42,991 bases of DNA from contig JABIAL010000034.1 of the NCBI GenBank assembly GCA_018653315.1, forward strand, positions 1-42,991, given 5' to 3'. The translations under genes were made by a program, and so were the position numbers. Source of the DNA: a bacterium. Its GTDB lineage: Bacteria > Patescibacteriota > Patescibacteriia > UBA1558 > GWA2-36-10. This document shows, piece by piece, positions 34,457 to 42,886 of the stretch. The notes below the pieces were generated by a model, which made no database searches, was not told the origin of the DNA, and saw only the letters and a program-made list of their open reading frames with translations. The number at the start of each line of letters is the position of its first letter. Positions within the stretch are counted from its first letter, which is position 1.

Positions 34457-36218
34457 AATCAGAAATTTTTGTATTATTGCACATATAGATCACGGTAAAT
34501 CTACTTTAGCTGATCGGATGTTAGAAGTAACAAATACGGTTGACGAGCGAAAAATGAAGGCTCAATTACTCGATCAGATGGAATTAGAGAGAGAACGTGG
34601 AATTACCATAAAATTACAACCAGCTCGTATGAATTGGAATGGTTTTATGTTAAATCTTATTGATACCCCAGGTCATGTTGATTTTAGTTACGAGGTATCT
34701 CGTTCATTAGTTGCTGTTGAAGGCGCTGTATTATTAGTGGATGCGGCTCAAGGTGTAGAGGCTCAAACATTGGCAAACTTATATTTAGCAGTTGAGCAAG
34801 ATTTAACTATTATACCAGTCATTAATAAAATTGATTTACCAGCGGCTAATATAGAAAAAGTAAGTAAAGAAATAATTAGTATCTTAGGTTGTGAAAAAAA
34901 AGATATTCTTTTAGTGTCAGCAAAAACTGGACAAGGTGTAACTGATGTTTTACAAGCGATAATGGATAGAGTGCCAGCACCTGATAAAAAAAAAGATGAA
35001 TTACAAGCATTAGTATTTGATTCTACTTATGATGAATATCGTGGTGTGGTTATTTATGTGCGTTTATTTGGCGGTGATCTAAAAAAAGGTGACAAGATAA
35101 GATTTGCAGCAACTAATGAACCAACTGAGGTTTTGGATGTAGGATTTTTTAAGCCAGACTGGGTTAGTATTGATCGACTTAATAATGGTGAGATTGGTTA
35201 TTTGGTAACTGGTGTTAAAGATTTAAAACAAGCCAAAGTAGGTGATACTATTATTAAGCAAGATTCTGATACTCCAGCCTTAATTGGTTACGAAGCTATT
35301 AAACCAATGGTCTATGCCGGTATTTTTCCTCAAGAGGGGAATGATTACCAAAAACTACGCGATGCTATCATGAAATTAAAATTAAGCGATGCTAGCTTAG
35401 AGTATGAACCAGCGAGTTCTCAAGCTTTGGGATTCGGTTTCCGTTGTGGATTTTTAGGCTTACTTCATTTAGAAATTTTTCAAGAAAGATTAAAGAGAGA
35501 ATACAATCTTGAATTAATAGTAACCACTCCAACCGTAGCTTACAAAATTTATATGTCCAGTGGTGATGAAATTATTTTAACCACTCCTTCGGACATGCCA
35601 GATCCAAGTCAGATTGAACATACCGAAGAACCTTATGTTGATATAGAGGTTTTGTCACCAAAAGAGTATATTGGTGATTTAATGTCTTATATTATTGAGC
35701 AAAGAGGAATTGCTAAAAATACAGAATATCTTGATGAAAATTTAGTAATTTTAAAATATCATATTCCTCTTAGTCGTATTTTAGTAGATTTTTATGATAA
35801 TATAAAAAGCATTTCTTCTGGCTATGCTTCTTTAAATTATGATTTAGCTGGTTATGAAAAATGTGAGTTAGTAAAATTAGATATCTTAGTAGCCGAACAA
35901 ATAGCTGAGGCTTTAACTATTTTGGTTTATAAAGATCAAGCTCATCAAATCGGTAAAAGAATTATAAATAAATTAAAAGATGTTTTACCACGCGCTCAAT
36001 TTGTTATAAAATTACAAGCAGCAGTTGGCGGTAAGATTGTAGCCGGCGATAAACTCTCTGCTTTAAGAAAAGACGTGACAGCAAAACTCTATGGAGGTGA
36101 TGTGACTCGTAAACGAAAACTATTAGAAAAACAGAAAAAAGGTAAAAAAAGAATGGCCAAAGGTGGCAAAGTGGTCATTCCTCAAGAGGCTTATTTGGCT
36201 ATTTTAAAGAAAAATTAA
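34443..36218 (+). CDS. lepA: Elongation factor 4 (LepA), back-translocating GTPase
   Basis: LepA is a ribosome-bound GTPase affecting elongation and ribosome assembly. The 591 residues show G1 AHIDHGKST, the switch region ERERGITIK, G3 DTPGHVDF, G4 NKID and G5 SAKTG. The LepA-specific C-terminal domain ends with KRKLLEKQKKGKKRMAKGG. All GTPase motifs are intact. It begins inside the end of murJ. Its stop overlaps by 3 bp a tiny convergent reading frame on the other strand. Confidence 0.97.
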   Translation: MELNKIRNFCIIAHIDHGKSTLADRMLEVTNTVDERKMKAQLLDQMELERERGITIKLQPARMNWNGFMLNLIDTPGHVDFSYEVSRSLVAVEGAVLLVDAAQGVEAQTLANLYLAVEQDLTIIPVINKIDLPAANIEKVSKEIISILGCEKKDILLVSAKTGQGVTDVLQAIMDRVPAPDKKKDELQALVFDSTYDEYRGVVIYVRLFGGDLKKGDKIRFAATNEPTEVLDVGFFKPDWVSIDRLNNGEIGYLVTGVKDLKQAKVGDTIIKQDSDTPALIGYEAIKPMVYAGIFPQEGNDYQKLRDAIMKLKLSDASLEYEPASSQALGFGFRCGFLGLLHLEIFQERLKREYNLELIVTTPTVAYKIYMSSGDEIILTTPSDMPDPSQIEHTEEPYVDIEVLSPKEYIGDLMSYIIEQRGIAKNTEYLDENLVILKYHIPLSRILVDFYDNIKSISSGYASLNYDLAGYEKCELVKLDILVAEQIAEALTILVYKDQAHQIGKRIINKLKDVLPRAQFVIKLQAAVGGKIVAGDKLSALRKDVTAKLYGGDVTRKRKLLEKQKKGKKRMAKGGKVVIPQEAYLAILKKN

Positions 36219-36310
36219 ATAATAGCGCTACCAAAGGTCATTAATATCATAGATAGAATGATAAAAATTGACAAGACAAGCCAAACTCTTTTTATTGTTT
36301 TTTTCTTCAT
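36215..36310 (-). CDS. Possible 31-residue single-TM peptide
   Basis: The minus strand from 36310 reads MKKKTIKRVW followed by LVLSIFIILSMILMTF and GSAII, a textbook positive-inside transmembrane peptide filling the 121-bp gap after lepA. Upstream on the same strand is TATATT, 6 nt from the ATG, compatible with the leaderless promoters elsewhere. A random AT-rich frame could give the same, so this is tentative. No function can be proposed. Confidence 0.4.
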   Translation of the reverse strand: MKKKTIKRVWLVLSIFIILSMILMTFGSAII

Positions 36311-36323
36311 ATTGATAATATAT

Positions 36324-36332
36324 TGTTAAATT
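36324..36332 (+). promoter_or_regulatory. Possible leaderless promoter of the PH-domain gene
   Basis: TGtTAAATT ends 7 nt before the ATG at 36340, the same spacing as the leaderless promoters at 7742 and 12619, but the hexamer is weaker. Confidence 0.4.
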
Positions 36333-36339
36333 TATTTAT

Positions 36340-36795
36340 ATGAGTCATTTTAACAAATTTTTAGACTTTAATGAAGAGCTACGTTTAATTATCAAATTAC
36401 GTAGTAAAAATTTATTTTTTTATATTATAGTGTTTATTGGATTTCCGGCTGTGTTTTTCATGCTTTATCCAATGAGTATTCGTGGTAGACAAGGTTTTGC
36501 TTTATGGCTAAGCCTTATTTTTATTTTACTTATAATAATCTATAGAATTTTATTTAAACAAATGGATTGTTATTTATTGACTACTCGTCGTTTACTGCAT
36601 TTAACATTAAAAAACAAAACAGATTATCAAAAGAAAGGAGTAATTTCTTTAGCTAAAATTAGGAAAATAAAGAAAAAAGGCTTACATGACATTTGTTTGC
36701 AAACTAAAAAAAGAAATTTTATCTTAACTAATATTCAAAATAGAGATTTGATTTATAAAAAATTAATAAAAACTAGACAAGATTTTGTTAATTAA
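36340..36795 (+). CDS. Two-TM protein with bacterial PH-like domain
   Basis: This 151-residue protein has two adjacent transmembrane helices (about 26-47 and 55-76), followed by a beta-rich segment beginning CYLLTTRRLLHLTLKN. That opening is typical of bacterial PH-like (YdbS/YdbT-type) domains. The order helix hairpin then PH domain is common in small envelope proteins of unknown role. It precedes the P/Q-rich protein and the secretion-type ATPase and may share their pathway. Confidence 0.65.
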   Translation: MSHFNKFLDFNEELRLIIKLRSKNLFFYIIVFIGFPAVFFMLYPMSIRGRQGFALWLSLIFILLIIIYRILFKQMDCYLLTTRRLLHLTLKNKTDYQKKGVISLAKIRKIKKKGLHDICLQTKKRNFILTNIQNRDLIYKKLIKTRQDFVN

Positions 36796-36813
36796 AGCAA
36801 AATTTGGTATAAT
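36785..36813 (+). promoter_or_regulatory. Promoter of the 36848 gene and the ATPase
   Basis: TTGTTA (inside the end of the previous gene), a 17-nt spacer and the extended -10 TGGTATAAT. The leader is about 28 nt with no Shine-Dalgarno. Confidence 0.7.
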
Positions 36814-36847
36814 ATATTTATAATTATCTAATTATTTTATTAGAACT

Positions 36848-37327
36848 ATGCCAGACAATCAAGTAGCACCAAATTTTGAGCAACCAACAGTGGCGCCAGA
36901 GGCAACTAAAGTTCCTGAACAAGTAAATCAAGCGCCAGAACAAGCAGCCGAGCAACAAACAGAAACAAAGGCGCCAGAACAAGCACTAAAACAAGTTAGT
37001 GATGTTGTTTTACCATCAGTCGCACCTGCTCCAATTCCAATACCCCAGGCAGAGGTTCAACTTAAACAGGTAGAAAACATCCTATCGCAAGGCTTAGAAA
37101 GTGTTTTTTTGACTATGGATGCAAGTTCTCAAATAGCTTTTAAGCAAAAAGGTGAGCAAACAGCCAAAGAGATACAGGGATTATTGGCAGGTGGTAAGGC
37201 TAAAATAAAAAAAGTTATTAGCTTAATTATGAATTGGTTAAGAATTATACCTCAGGTTAATAAACATTTTTTGGAACAAGAAGCTAAAATTAAAGCTGAT
37301 GAAATAATGAGGCTTTATAACAAGTAA
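36848..37327 (+). CDS. P/Q/E-rich protein preceding the ATPase, unknown function
   Basis: This 159-residue protein is not recognised. The first 75 residues are low-complexity Pro/Gln/Glu/Ala (repeats such as QAPEQAAEQQ), probably disordered. The C-terminal half is helical and includes SLIMNWLRIIPQVNKHF and AKIKADEIMRLYNK. It lies 7 bp upstream of the TraG/VirB4-like ATPase under one promoter, so a role as partner or adaptor of that ATPase is plausible. Confidence 0.7.
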   Translation: MPDNQVAPNFEQPTVAPEATKVPEQVNQAPEQAAEQQTETKAPEQALKQVSDVVLPSVAPAPIPIPQAEVQLKQVENILSQGLESVFLTMDASSQIAFKQKGEQTAKEIQGLLAGGKAKIKKVISLIMNWLRIIPQVNKHFLEQEAKIKADEIMRLYNK

Positions 37328-37334
37328 TAATTTT

Positions 37335-39785
37335 ATGGAGATTCAACTATATTGGTTTGTATTGATAATTTTAGGACTATTAGTGTTGATAACGCTAATA
37401 GTGTTATTATTTTTGTTTAAGAAAAAGGTGAACAAAAATGTTAGTTTAGATTTATTGTTAGTAAAAATTCCAAAATACTCCAAAGGCGAAAAAGAAGAAT
37501 TAAGCAAAGATTACATCACCAATACATTGAGTAAAGTAGAAAATTTATTTACCTCACTAGCTGCTTTAAAAGCAGATAAAAAATATGGAGCAAGAGAAGA
37601 TTTGTTTTCTTTTGAGATAGTAGCTAAAGAAGAATTAATACATTTTTATGTAGCTATTCCTAAAAAATATCGAGAATTTTTTATCCAACAACTACAAGCG
37701 GTATATCCCAATGTTTATTTCGAAGATGCTGAAGATTATAATATTTTTCAATCAAAAAGTTTTATTAAAGCAGGTAGCTTAAAATTTAACAATGACGTGG
37801 CCTTGCCAATTAAAACTTATCCTAGTTTTGCTAATGATCCCTTAGAAAGTATTACTAATGTTTTGAGTAAATTAGGCAAAGAGGAAGCAGCAGTAGTGCA
37901 ATATGTTTTTCGTTCAGCTCCTAAAAAATGGCATCATCGGGCTAGAACAATTATTAAAAACATGAACAAGGGTGAATCATTTGAATCAGCAGTAGATAAA
38001 GCTAAGGGGCTCACCTTTTTAAATCTTTTAGGTAAAACGTTTGGGTTTTTAATTGATGCCGTTACTACTCAAAGTAAAAATAAAGAAACCAATACCAATA
38101 TAAATGAAGATCGACATCAGGCATCTGCCATGGAGCAGGAGGCTAGTAAAATGATCGAAGAAAAAACATCCAAGCCTGGTTTAGATGTTAATGTTCGTGT
38201 TGTTGTGGCTGCTAAAGAGCAAGTAAGAACTGAAGCTGTATTGCAAGATATTTTGAATAGTTACACTCAATATAATATTTATGAATTTGGTAATAGTTTT
38301 AAGGCTGTTATACCAACAAAAGATCATGATTTAATTAATAGCTTTATTTATCGGCAATTTATAGATAAATATCGTTTAGTTTTAAATTCAGAAGAAATGG
38401 TTAGTGTAATTCATCTACCATTAACTACTACTGAAACGCCAAATATTTCTTGGCTTGAAGCCGTTAAAGCGCCATCACCAGCAAATATGCCTACCGAAGG
38501 TTTGATTTTAGGTAAAAATCTTTATCGTGGCAAAGAAAGTTTAGTGCGTATAAAAAATGCCGATAGAAGACGACACATGTATATTATTGGACAAACAGGT
38601 ACTGGTAAATCTGTGTTACAAGAAAGTTTAATTATTCAAGATATTAAAGCTGGTAAAGGCGTTTGTGTAATTGATCCGCATGGAGATTTAGTAGAGACTG
38701 CTTTGACTAATGTACCAAAAGAAAGGGTCGAAGATGTTATTCTATTTGACCCTACAAATTCTGATCGACCTTTAGGTTTAAATATGTTGGAATACGATAC
38801 AGAAGAGCAAAAAACTTTTGTGATTAATGAAGTGTTGGCTATTTTTGATAAATTATACGATCTAAAAGCAACAGGTGGTCCGATGTTTGAACAGTACATG
38901 CGTAATACCATGTTATTAATCATGGATGATAAATCAAAAGGAGCGACTTTATTGGAGATTCCAAAAGTATTGGCTGACGAAGAGTACAGAAAAGCTAAGC
39001 TTGCTACGTGTACAAATAGATTTGTTAAAGATTTTTGGGAAAAAGAAGCACAAAAAGCTGGCGGTGATGCCTCTTTAGCTAATATGGTTCCTTATATTAC
39101 TAGTAAATTAACACCATTTATATCTAATGATTTACTTCGTCCTATTATTTCTCAAAGTAAGAGCGCTTTTAATTTTAGAGAGGCGATGGATAATAACAAA
39201 ATTATCTTAGTCAATTTGTCCAAAGGTAAACTTGGTGAAATGAATAGTAATTTATTAGGAATGATTGTGATTGGTAAATTATTATTTGCTGCTATGAGCA
39301 GAGTTGATTTACCAGAAGATCAACGTAAAGATTTTTATCTTTATATTGATGAGTTTCAAAATTTTATTACCGATAGTATTTCCATAATTTTATCTGAAGC
39401 GCGTAAATATAAATTAAGTTTAGTTTTAGCTCATCAGTTTATAGCTCAGTTAGTAAAAAATGGCGACACTGGAGTACGCGATGCTATTTTTGGTAATGTT
39501 GGTACAATTATATCCTATAGAATAGGTGTAGAGGATGCTGAGACCATTGCCAAGCAAATGGCTCCGGTTGTTTCTGAATATGACTTAATCAATATGCCAA
39601 AATACACCTGTTATATTCGTCTTTTAATAGATAATGCTGCGCCACCGGCTTTTAACTTTAACCCAATTATGGCTGAAAAAGGTAATTTTGAGCTAGCAGC
39701 AGCAATTAAAGAGCTCTCATCCTTGAAATATGGTCGAGATAAGCAGCAAATAGATGCTGAGATTGATAGGAGAATGAGCGTGTAA
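37335..39785 (+). CDS. TraG/VirB4-like secretion or conjugation ATPase
   Basis: This 816-residue protein has one N-terminal transmembrane helix (about 5-28), a long mixed domain, then a HerA/FtsK-superfamily motor. The motor has Walker A GQTGTGKS (about 419-426), VIDPHGDL, Walker B YLYIDEFQNF (about 667-676) and the late motif LVLAHQFIAQL. These match TraD/TraG-type coupling or VirB4-type proteins that pump DNA, pili or protein. No other type IV secretion genes are in the window. Candidate-phyla genomes often carry such a gene, and it may drive surface fibre assembly or DNA transfer. The preceding gene is probably its partner. Confidence 0.85.
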   Translation: MEIQLYWFVLIILGLLVLITLIVLLFLFKKKVNKNVSLDLLLVKIPKYSKGEKEELSKDYITNTLSKVENLFTSLAALKADKKYGAREDLFSFEIVAKEELIHFYVAIPKKYREFFIQQLQAVYPNVYFEDAEDYNIFQSKSFIKAGSLKFNNDVALPIKTYPSFANDPLESITNVLSKLGKEEAAVVQYVFRSAPKKWHHRARTIIKNMNKGESFESAVDKAKGLTFLNLLGKTFGFLIDAVTTQSKNKETNTNINEDRHQASAMEQEASKMIEEKTSKPGLDVNVRVVVAAKEQVRTEAVLQDILNSYTQYNIYEFGNSFKAVIPTKDHDLINSFIYRQFIDKYRLVLNSEEMVSVIHLPLTTTETPNISWLEAVKAPSPANMPTEGLILGKNLYRGKESLVRIKNADRRRHMYIIGQTGTGKSVLQESLIIQDIKAGKGVCVIDPHGDLVETALTNVPKERVEDVILFDPTNSDRPLGLNMLEYDTEEQKTFVINEVLAIFDKLYDLKATGGPMFEQYMRNTMLLIMDDKSKGATLLEIPKVLADEEYRKAKLATCTNRFVKDFWEKEAQKAGGDASLANMVPYITSKLTPFISNDLLRPIISQSKSAFNFREAMDNNKIILVNLSKGKLGEMNSNLLGMIVIGKLLFAAMSRVDLPEDQRKDFYLYIDEFQNFITDSISIILSEARKYKLSLVLAHQFIAQLVKNGDTGVRDAIFGNVGTIISYRIGVEDAETIAKQMAPVVSEYDLINMPKYTCYIRLLIDNAAPPAFNFNPIMAEKGNFELAAAIKELSSLKYGRDKQQIDAEIDRRMSV

Positions 39786-39804
39786 ATTATCAACAATTAA
39801 CTAT

Positions 39805-39835
39805 AAAACGTCTATTGAAAAATGGACGTTTTTAT
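39805..39835 (+). terminator. Terminator after the ATPase gene
   Basis: AAAACGTC pairs with GACGTTTT around a 12-nt loop and is followed by Ts. The ATG at 39822 lies in this loop and is not a credible start. Confidence 0.75.
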
Positions 39836-39843
39836 GTTATGTT
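39815..39843 (+). promoter_or_regulatory. Possible promoter of the 39885 gene
   Basis: TTGAAA in the terminator loop, a 17-nt spacer and the extended -10 TGtTATGTT. Start near 39850, about 35 nt before the ATG at 39885. Confidence 0.5.
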
Positions 39844-39884
39844 TAGATTATAAAAATATAAACGAAGTTAAAATAAAAATAAAA

Positions 39885-40505
39885 ATGTCAGACGCTAAAA
39901 AGGTCAAAGAACTAGAATCTTTGGTTTACAATTTAGAACTGGAGCTCAAAAAAACCAAGGTAATCTTAGGTGAATTAGGTGGTAAAAAAACTAAAGATGC
40001 TGTTAATTATAGTCTAAAAGCTGCAGAAATTGGCCAAGAATTTCAAGATGAAGAGGGTATGGTAGTTGAAGGAGTATTTGATGGTCAGGTAATGATCGGA
40101 CCAGATGGTAAGCAATATTCAGTGCCAGCAAATTATGCTTCAAAATCAAAATTAGTTGAAGGAGATATTTTAAAGTTAAATATTGGCAATAACGGAGCCT
40201 TTGTATTTAAACAAATAGCCCCAGTAGAAAGACAAAGATTAGTTGGTCATTTAGTCAAAGAAGAAAGTAGTGGAGATTTTGTAGTTCTGGCTGGTGACAA
40301 AGTATTCAAAGTGCTATTAGCTAGCATTACTTACTTCAAAGGAGAAGAAGGGGACGAGATAGTAATCTTAGTACCAAAAGATGCTGATAGTGAATGGGCT
40401 GCCGTAGAAAATGCTATTAAGCAAAAATCAAGTACAAATCAAGATAAAAATACAAATAAAATAAATGAAGTTTTAGATGAAAATGAATTAGAAATTGATT
40501 TATAA
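39885..40505 (+). CDS. Coiled-coil plus beta-domain protein, unknown function
   Basis: I start at 39885 (MSDAKKVKELESLVYNLELE, 206 residues), because the in-frame ATG at 39822 lies in the preceding terminator. The N-terminus is a coiled coil, the middle has beta-rich segments (VFDGQVMIGPDGKQYSVPAN, GDILKLNIGNNG, LVGHLVKEESSGDFVVLAG) and the tail is acidic (LDENELEIDL). The middle could be an OB-like or beta-barrel domain. It lies 6 bp before dnaX and may be co-transcribed with it. Not recognised. Confidence 0.7.
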   Translation: MSDAKKVKELESLVYNLELELKKTKVILGELGGKKTKDAVNYSLKAAEIGQEFQDEEGMVVEGVFDGQVMIGPDGKQYSVPANYASKSKLVEGDILKLNIGNNGAFVFKQIAPVERQRLVGHLVKEESSGDFVVLAGDKVFKVLLASITYFKGEEGDEIVILVPKDADSEWAAVENAIKQKSSTNQDKNTNKINEVLDENELEIDL

Positions 40506-40511
40506 ATATCC

Positions 40512-42008
40512 ATGTCTGAAGTCATTTACCGAAAATATCGACCAAAACTTTTTAAAGAAGTTGTGGGACAAAGGCCGATTAAAGTAACTTTGCAAAGTGA
40601 AATATCTTCTGGCCAAGTTGCGCACGCTTATTTGTTTGTCGGACCCAGAGGAACGGGCAAAACTACTTTGGCCCGTCTTTTTGCACGTTCATTAAATTGT
40701 TTGGATAAAAAAGAGACCGAGAGCGAACCATGTAATAAATGTCAGGCTTGTCAAAATTTTTTGAATAACCAGACTTTGGACGTAATAGAAATTGACGCCG
40801 CTTCTCATACTGGAGTAGAAAATGTACGAGAAAATATCATTGCTAATGCTCAAGTGCCACCGTTTAACAAAAATGGCTACAAAATATTTGTGATTGATGA
40901 AGTGCACATGCTTTCCAAATCAGCTTTTAATGCACTGCTTAAAACTTTGGAAGAACCACCGAAACGAGTAATTTTTATTTTAGCTACTACTGAAATTCAC
41001 AAGGTACCTGAAACAATTATTTCTCGTTGCCAACGTTTTGATTTTAAAAAAATCCCACTAGCCGATGTGGTAAAAAGATTGACTGAGATTATAGAATGGG
41101 AAAAAATAACTATCGATGATAAGGTTTTAACACAAATTGCTCGTCGCTCCGAAGGTTGTTTGCGTGATGCTGAATCATTATTAGGTCAAATAATTGCTTT
41201 ATCGCAAGGACAAGTAACTGACGACTTGATTTCTTTGGTCTTGCCACGTAATAATTGGTTGGAGATTGATGTATTAGTAGAAGGTTTACGAATGCATAAT
41301 TTACCAGCTGTTTTGAATCAGATAAATAAATTAGTTGCCGAAGGAGTAGACATTGATAATTTAACAGCCGATTTATTAGAATATGTCCGTCAGATTATGC
41401 TTTATCAGATAATAGGCGCTGATTTTCATCTAGAATTTGATGATCATTTTATAGAAGCAATCAAAAAACATGCTGCTAATTTTCCGCTGGCTGACATCTC
41501 TCGATTATTAAATATTTTATTGAGTAAAACCCAAAGCCAACAAGCTGTAATTATCGATCAATTACCCTTAGAATTGGCCTGTGTCGAGTTTTTATTGGCT
41601 ACAGCTACTGATATGGTATCTGAATCAAATAAAACCAATAAGGTAACTGCTACGTCAGCAACTGTTAGTAAGGATTATGAGTTATTACAAAAAAAATGGT
41701 CAGAATTAATAGCAGCTTTAAAACCATTGAATTCATCTATTGCTGGTTTTGTACAAACAGCTCATCCATTAGAAATACAAGCTAATCAAGTTACTTTGGG
41801 CTTTGAGTTTCCTTTTCATATTGAACAATTAGATAAACCGAATATAAAAGCAGAAATAGCAAAATCTTTAAGTTCAATTTTAGGTCGAAATATTACAGTG
41901 ATCTTAAAAATAGATGAAAATTTTAAGACTAATCAACAAAATTTTAAAGGCCGTTCAGAGGAAGGAGTAGATGATGCAGTTGATACTTTTGGTGGAGAAG
42001 TTTTATAA
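40512..42008 (+). CDS. dnaX: DNA polymerase III gamma/tau subunit
   Basis: DnaX is the ATPase motor of the clamp loader. The 498 residues show Walker A GPRGTGKTT, a four-Cys zinc module (CLDKKETESEPCNKCQAC), Walker B as DEVHMLS, LLKTLEEPP and the SRC arginine-finger motif ISRCQRFDF. The collar domain follows, and the C-terminus is shorter than the E. coli tau tail. It pairs functionally with the delta' gene at 12635. No obvious frameshift signal for a separate gamma product was seen. It shares a bidirectional terminator with the convergent hydrolase. Confidence 0.95.
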   Translation: MSEVIYRKYRPKLFKEVVGQRPIKVTLQSEISSGQVAHAYLFVGPRGTGKTTLARLFARSLNCLDKKETESEPCNKCQACQNFLNNQTLDVIEIDAASHTGVENVRENIIANAQVPPFNKNGYKIFVIDEVHMLSKSAFNALLKTLEEPPKRVIFILATTEIHKVPETIISRCQRFDFKKIPLADVVKRLTEIIEWEKITIDDKVLTQIARRSEGCLRDAESLLGQIIALSQGQVTDDLISLVLPRNNWLEIDVLVEGLRMHNLPAVLNQINKLVAEGVDIDNLTADLLEYVRQIMLYQIIGADFHLEFDDHFIEAIKKHAANFPLADISRLLNILLSKTQSQQAVIIDQLPLELACVEFLLATATDMVSESNKTNKVTATSATVSKDYELLQKKWSELIAALKPLNSSIAGFVQTAHPLEIQANQVTLGFEFPFHIEQLDKPNIKAEIAKSLSSILGRNITVILKIDENFKTNQQNFKGRSEEGVDDAVDTFGGEVL

Positions 42009-42011
42009 AAT

Positions 42012-42039
42012 AAAAATCAGGCTTAATGCCTGATTTTTT
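42012..42039. terminator. Bidirectional terminator between dnaX and the hydrolase
   Basis: AAAAATCAGGC pairs with GCCTGATTTTT (11 bp) around TTAAT. The A-run on one side and T-run on the other make it work for both convergent genes. Confidence 0.92.
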
Positions 42040-42051
42040 ATTGGGAATTAA

Positions 42052-42831
42052 TTAGAGAATTTCTTTAGCTATCCAATTATCAAAAATATTCTTTATTTCC
42101 TTTAAGTGCTCCAGATCTTTAAAAGTATGAGGTCCATTTTTGATAATATGCATTTCTTTTTTTGCCGGCAGTTTATCGTATAATATTTCATGATGTTTAA
42201 TAGGTGTGCTATTGTCTTGATCACCGACAATAAGTAGCATGGGCATTGTTAATTTTTGAACCTGTAGCAATAAATCATATTTCAACCTATCCGTCATGTG
42301 TGACCATTTAAGTTTCTTGGTTATTCCTGGCTGTGAAATACTTTCTGTAATGCGCCAACCAGTTTTTTCCCATTCTTCAGCAATGTTTACATGTTTCTCA
42401 GTCGTTGCACTCAATTTACCAGAAATAACTGTCGAGATAGGCGCTAGACCTTTAACTTTATTAGGGTGATTCTCAGCGTATAAAGCTGTACAAATACCAC
42501 CAAGACTGTGGCCCATTAAACAGAATGGTTCTTGATACCAACTTTGTTTTTCTGCCCAGTTTATAACATCTTCTAAATCGGCATAATAATTCGTAACCGT
42601 AGCATCTTCATAATTACCACCGCTTTCGCCTTTGCCAAGTGTGTTGGTAGTGTCAAAGATAATTGTCGTAAATCCAGCATCTTTAAATGCTTGAGCGATG
42701 GCTTGAAGATGAGGTTGTTCTTTAAAACCCCCTAATCCGTGCATAATGAAAGCCAAGCCTTTTTGATCTGCAGTTTCTTCAATGATTATAGAAATATTTT
42801 GATTGTCTCTATTTTTTATTATTTTTTTCAT
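42052..42831 (-). CDS. Alpha/beta hydrolase (serine aminopeptidase/esterase type)
   Basis: This 259-residue alpha/beta hydrolase carries oxyanion-hole MHGLGGFKEQ, nucleophile Ser109 in MGHSLGGI, acid Asp in VGDQDNSTP and base His in NGPHTF. No signal peptide is present, so it is cytosolic. Substrate is unknown; acyl-glycerol, ester or peptide hydrolysis are all possible. It is the only sizeable minus-strand gene in the window. Its promoter is leaderless in spacing, and it converges on dnaX. Confidence 0.9.
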   Translation of the reverse strand: MKKIIKNRDNQNISIIIEETADQKGLAFIMHGLGGFKEQPHLQAIAQAFKDAGFTTIIFDTTNTLGKGESGGNYEDATVTNYYADLEDVINWAEKQSWYQEPFCLMGHSLGGICTALYAENHPNKVKGLAPISTVISGKLSATTEKHVNIAEEWEKTGWRITESISQPGITKKLKWSHMTDRLKYDLLLQVQKLTMPMLLIVGDQDNSTPIKHHEILYDKLPAKKEMHIIKNGPHTFKDLEHLKEIKNIFDNWIAKEIL

Positions 42832-42837
42832 AGATTT

Positions 42838-42846
42838 ATTATAGCA
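42838..42846 (-). promoter_or_regulatory. Extended -10 promoter of the hydrolase, leaderless spacing
   Basis: On the minus strand TGCTATAAT ends 6 nt before the ATG, identical in sequence and spacing to the promoter at 7742-7750. Confidence 0.7.
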
Positions 42847-42863
42847 GAATAAATAGATAAAAC

Positions 42864-42883
42864 AAAAACAGCCTTTTAAGCTG
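42864..42883 (-). terminator. Minus-strand terminator at right edge
   Basis: Read on the minus strand, CAGCTT-AAA-AGGCTG is followed by five Ts. It would end a transcript arriving from beyond the right edge. It mirrors the CAGCC-loop-GGCTG terminator after tRNA-Gln at 3180. Confidence 0.6.
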
Positions 42884-42886
42884 CTA

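Noticed and set aside
39822-39884. A 21-codon N-terminal extension of the 39885 gene
   Set aside because: The ATG lies in the loop of the preceding terminator and the extension is AT-driven; the ATG at 39885 opens a clear coiled coil.
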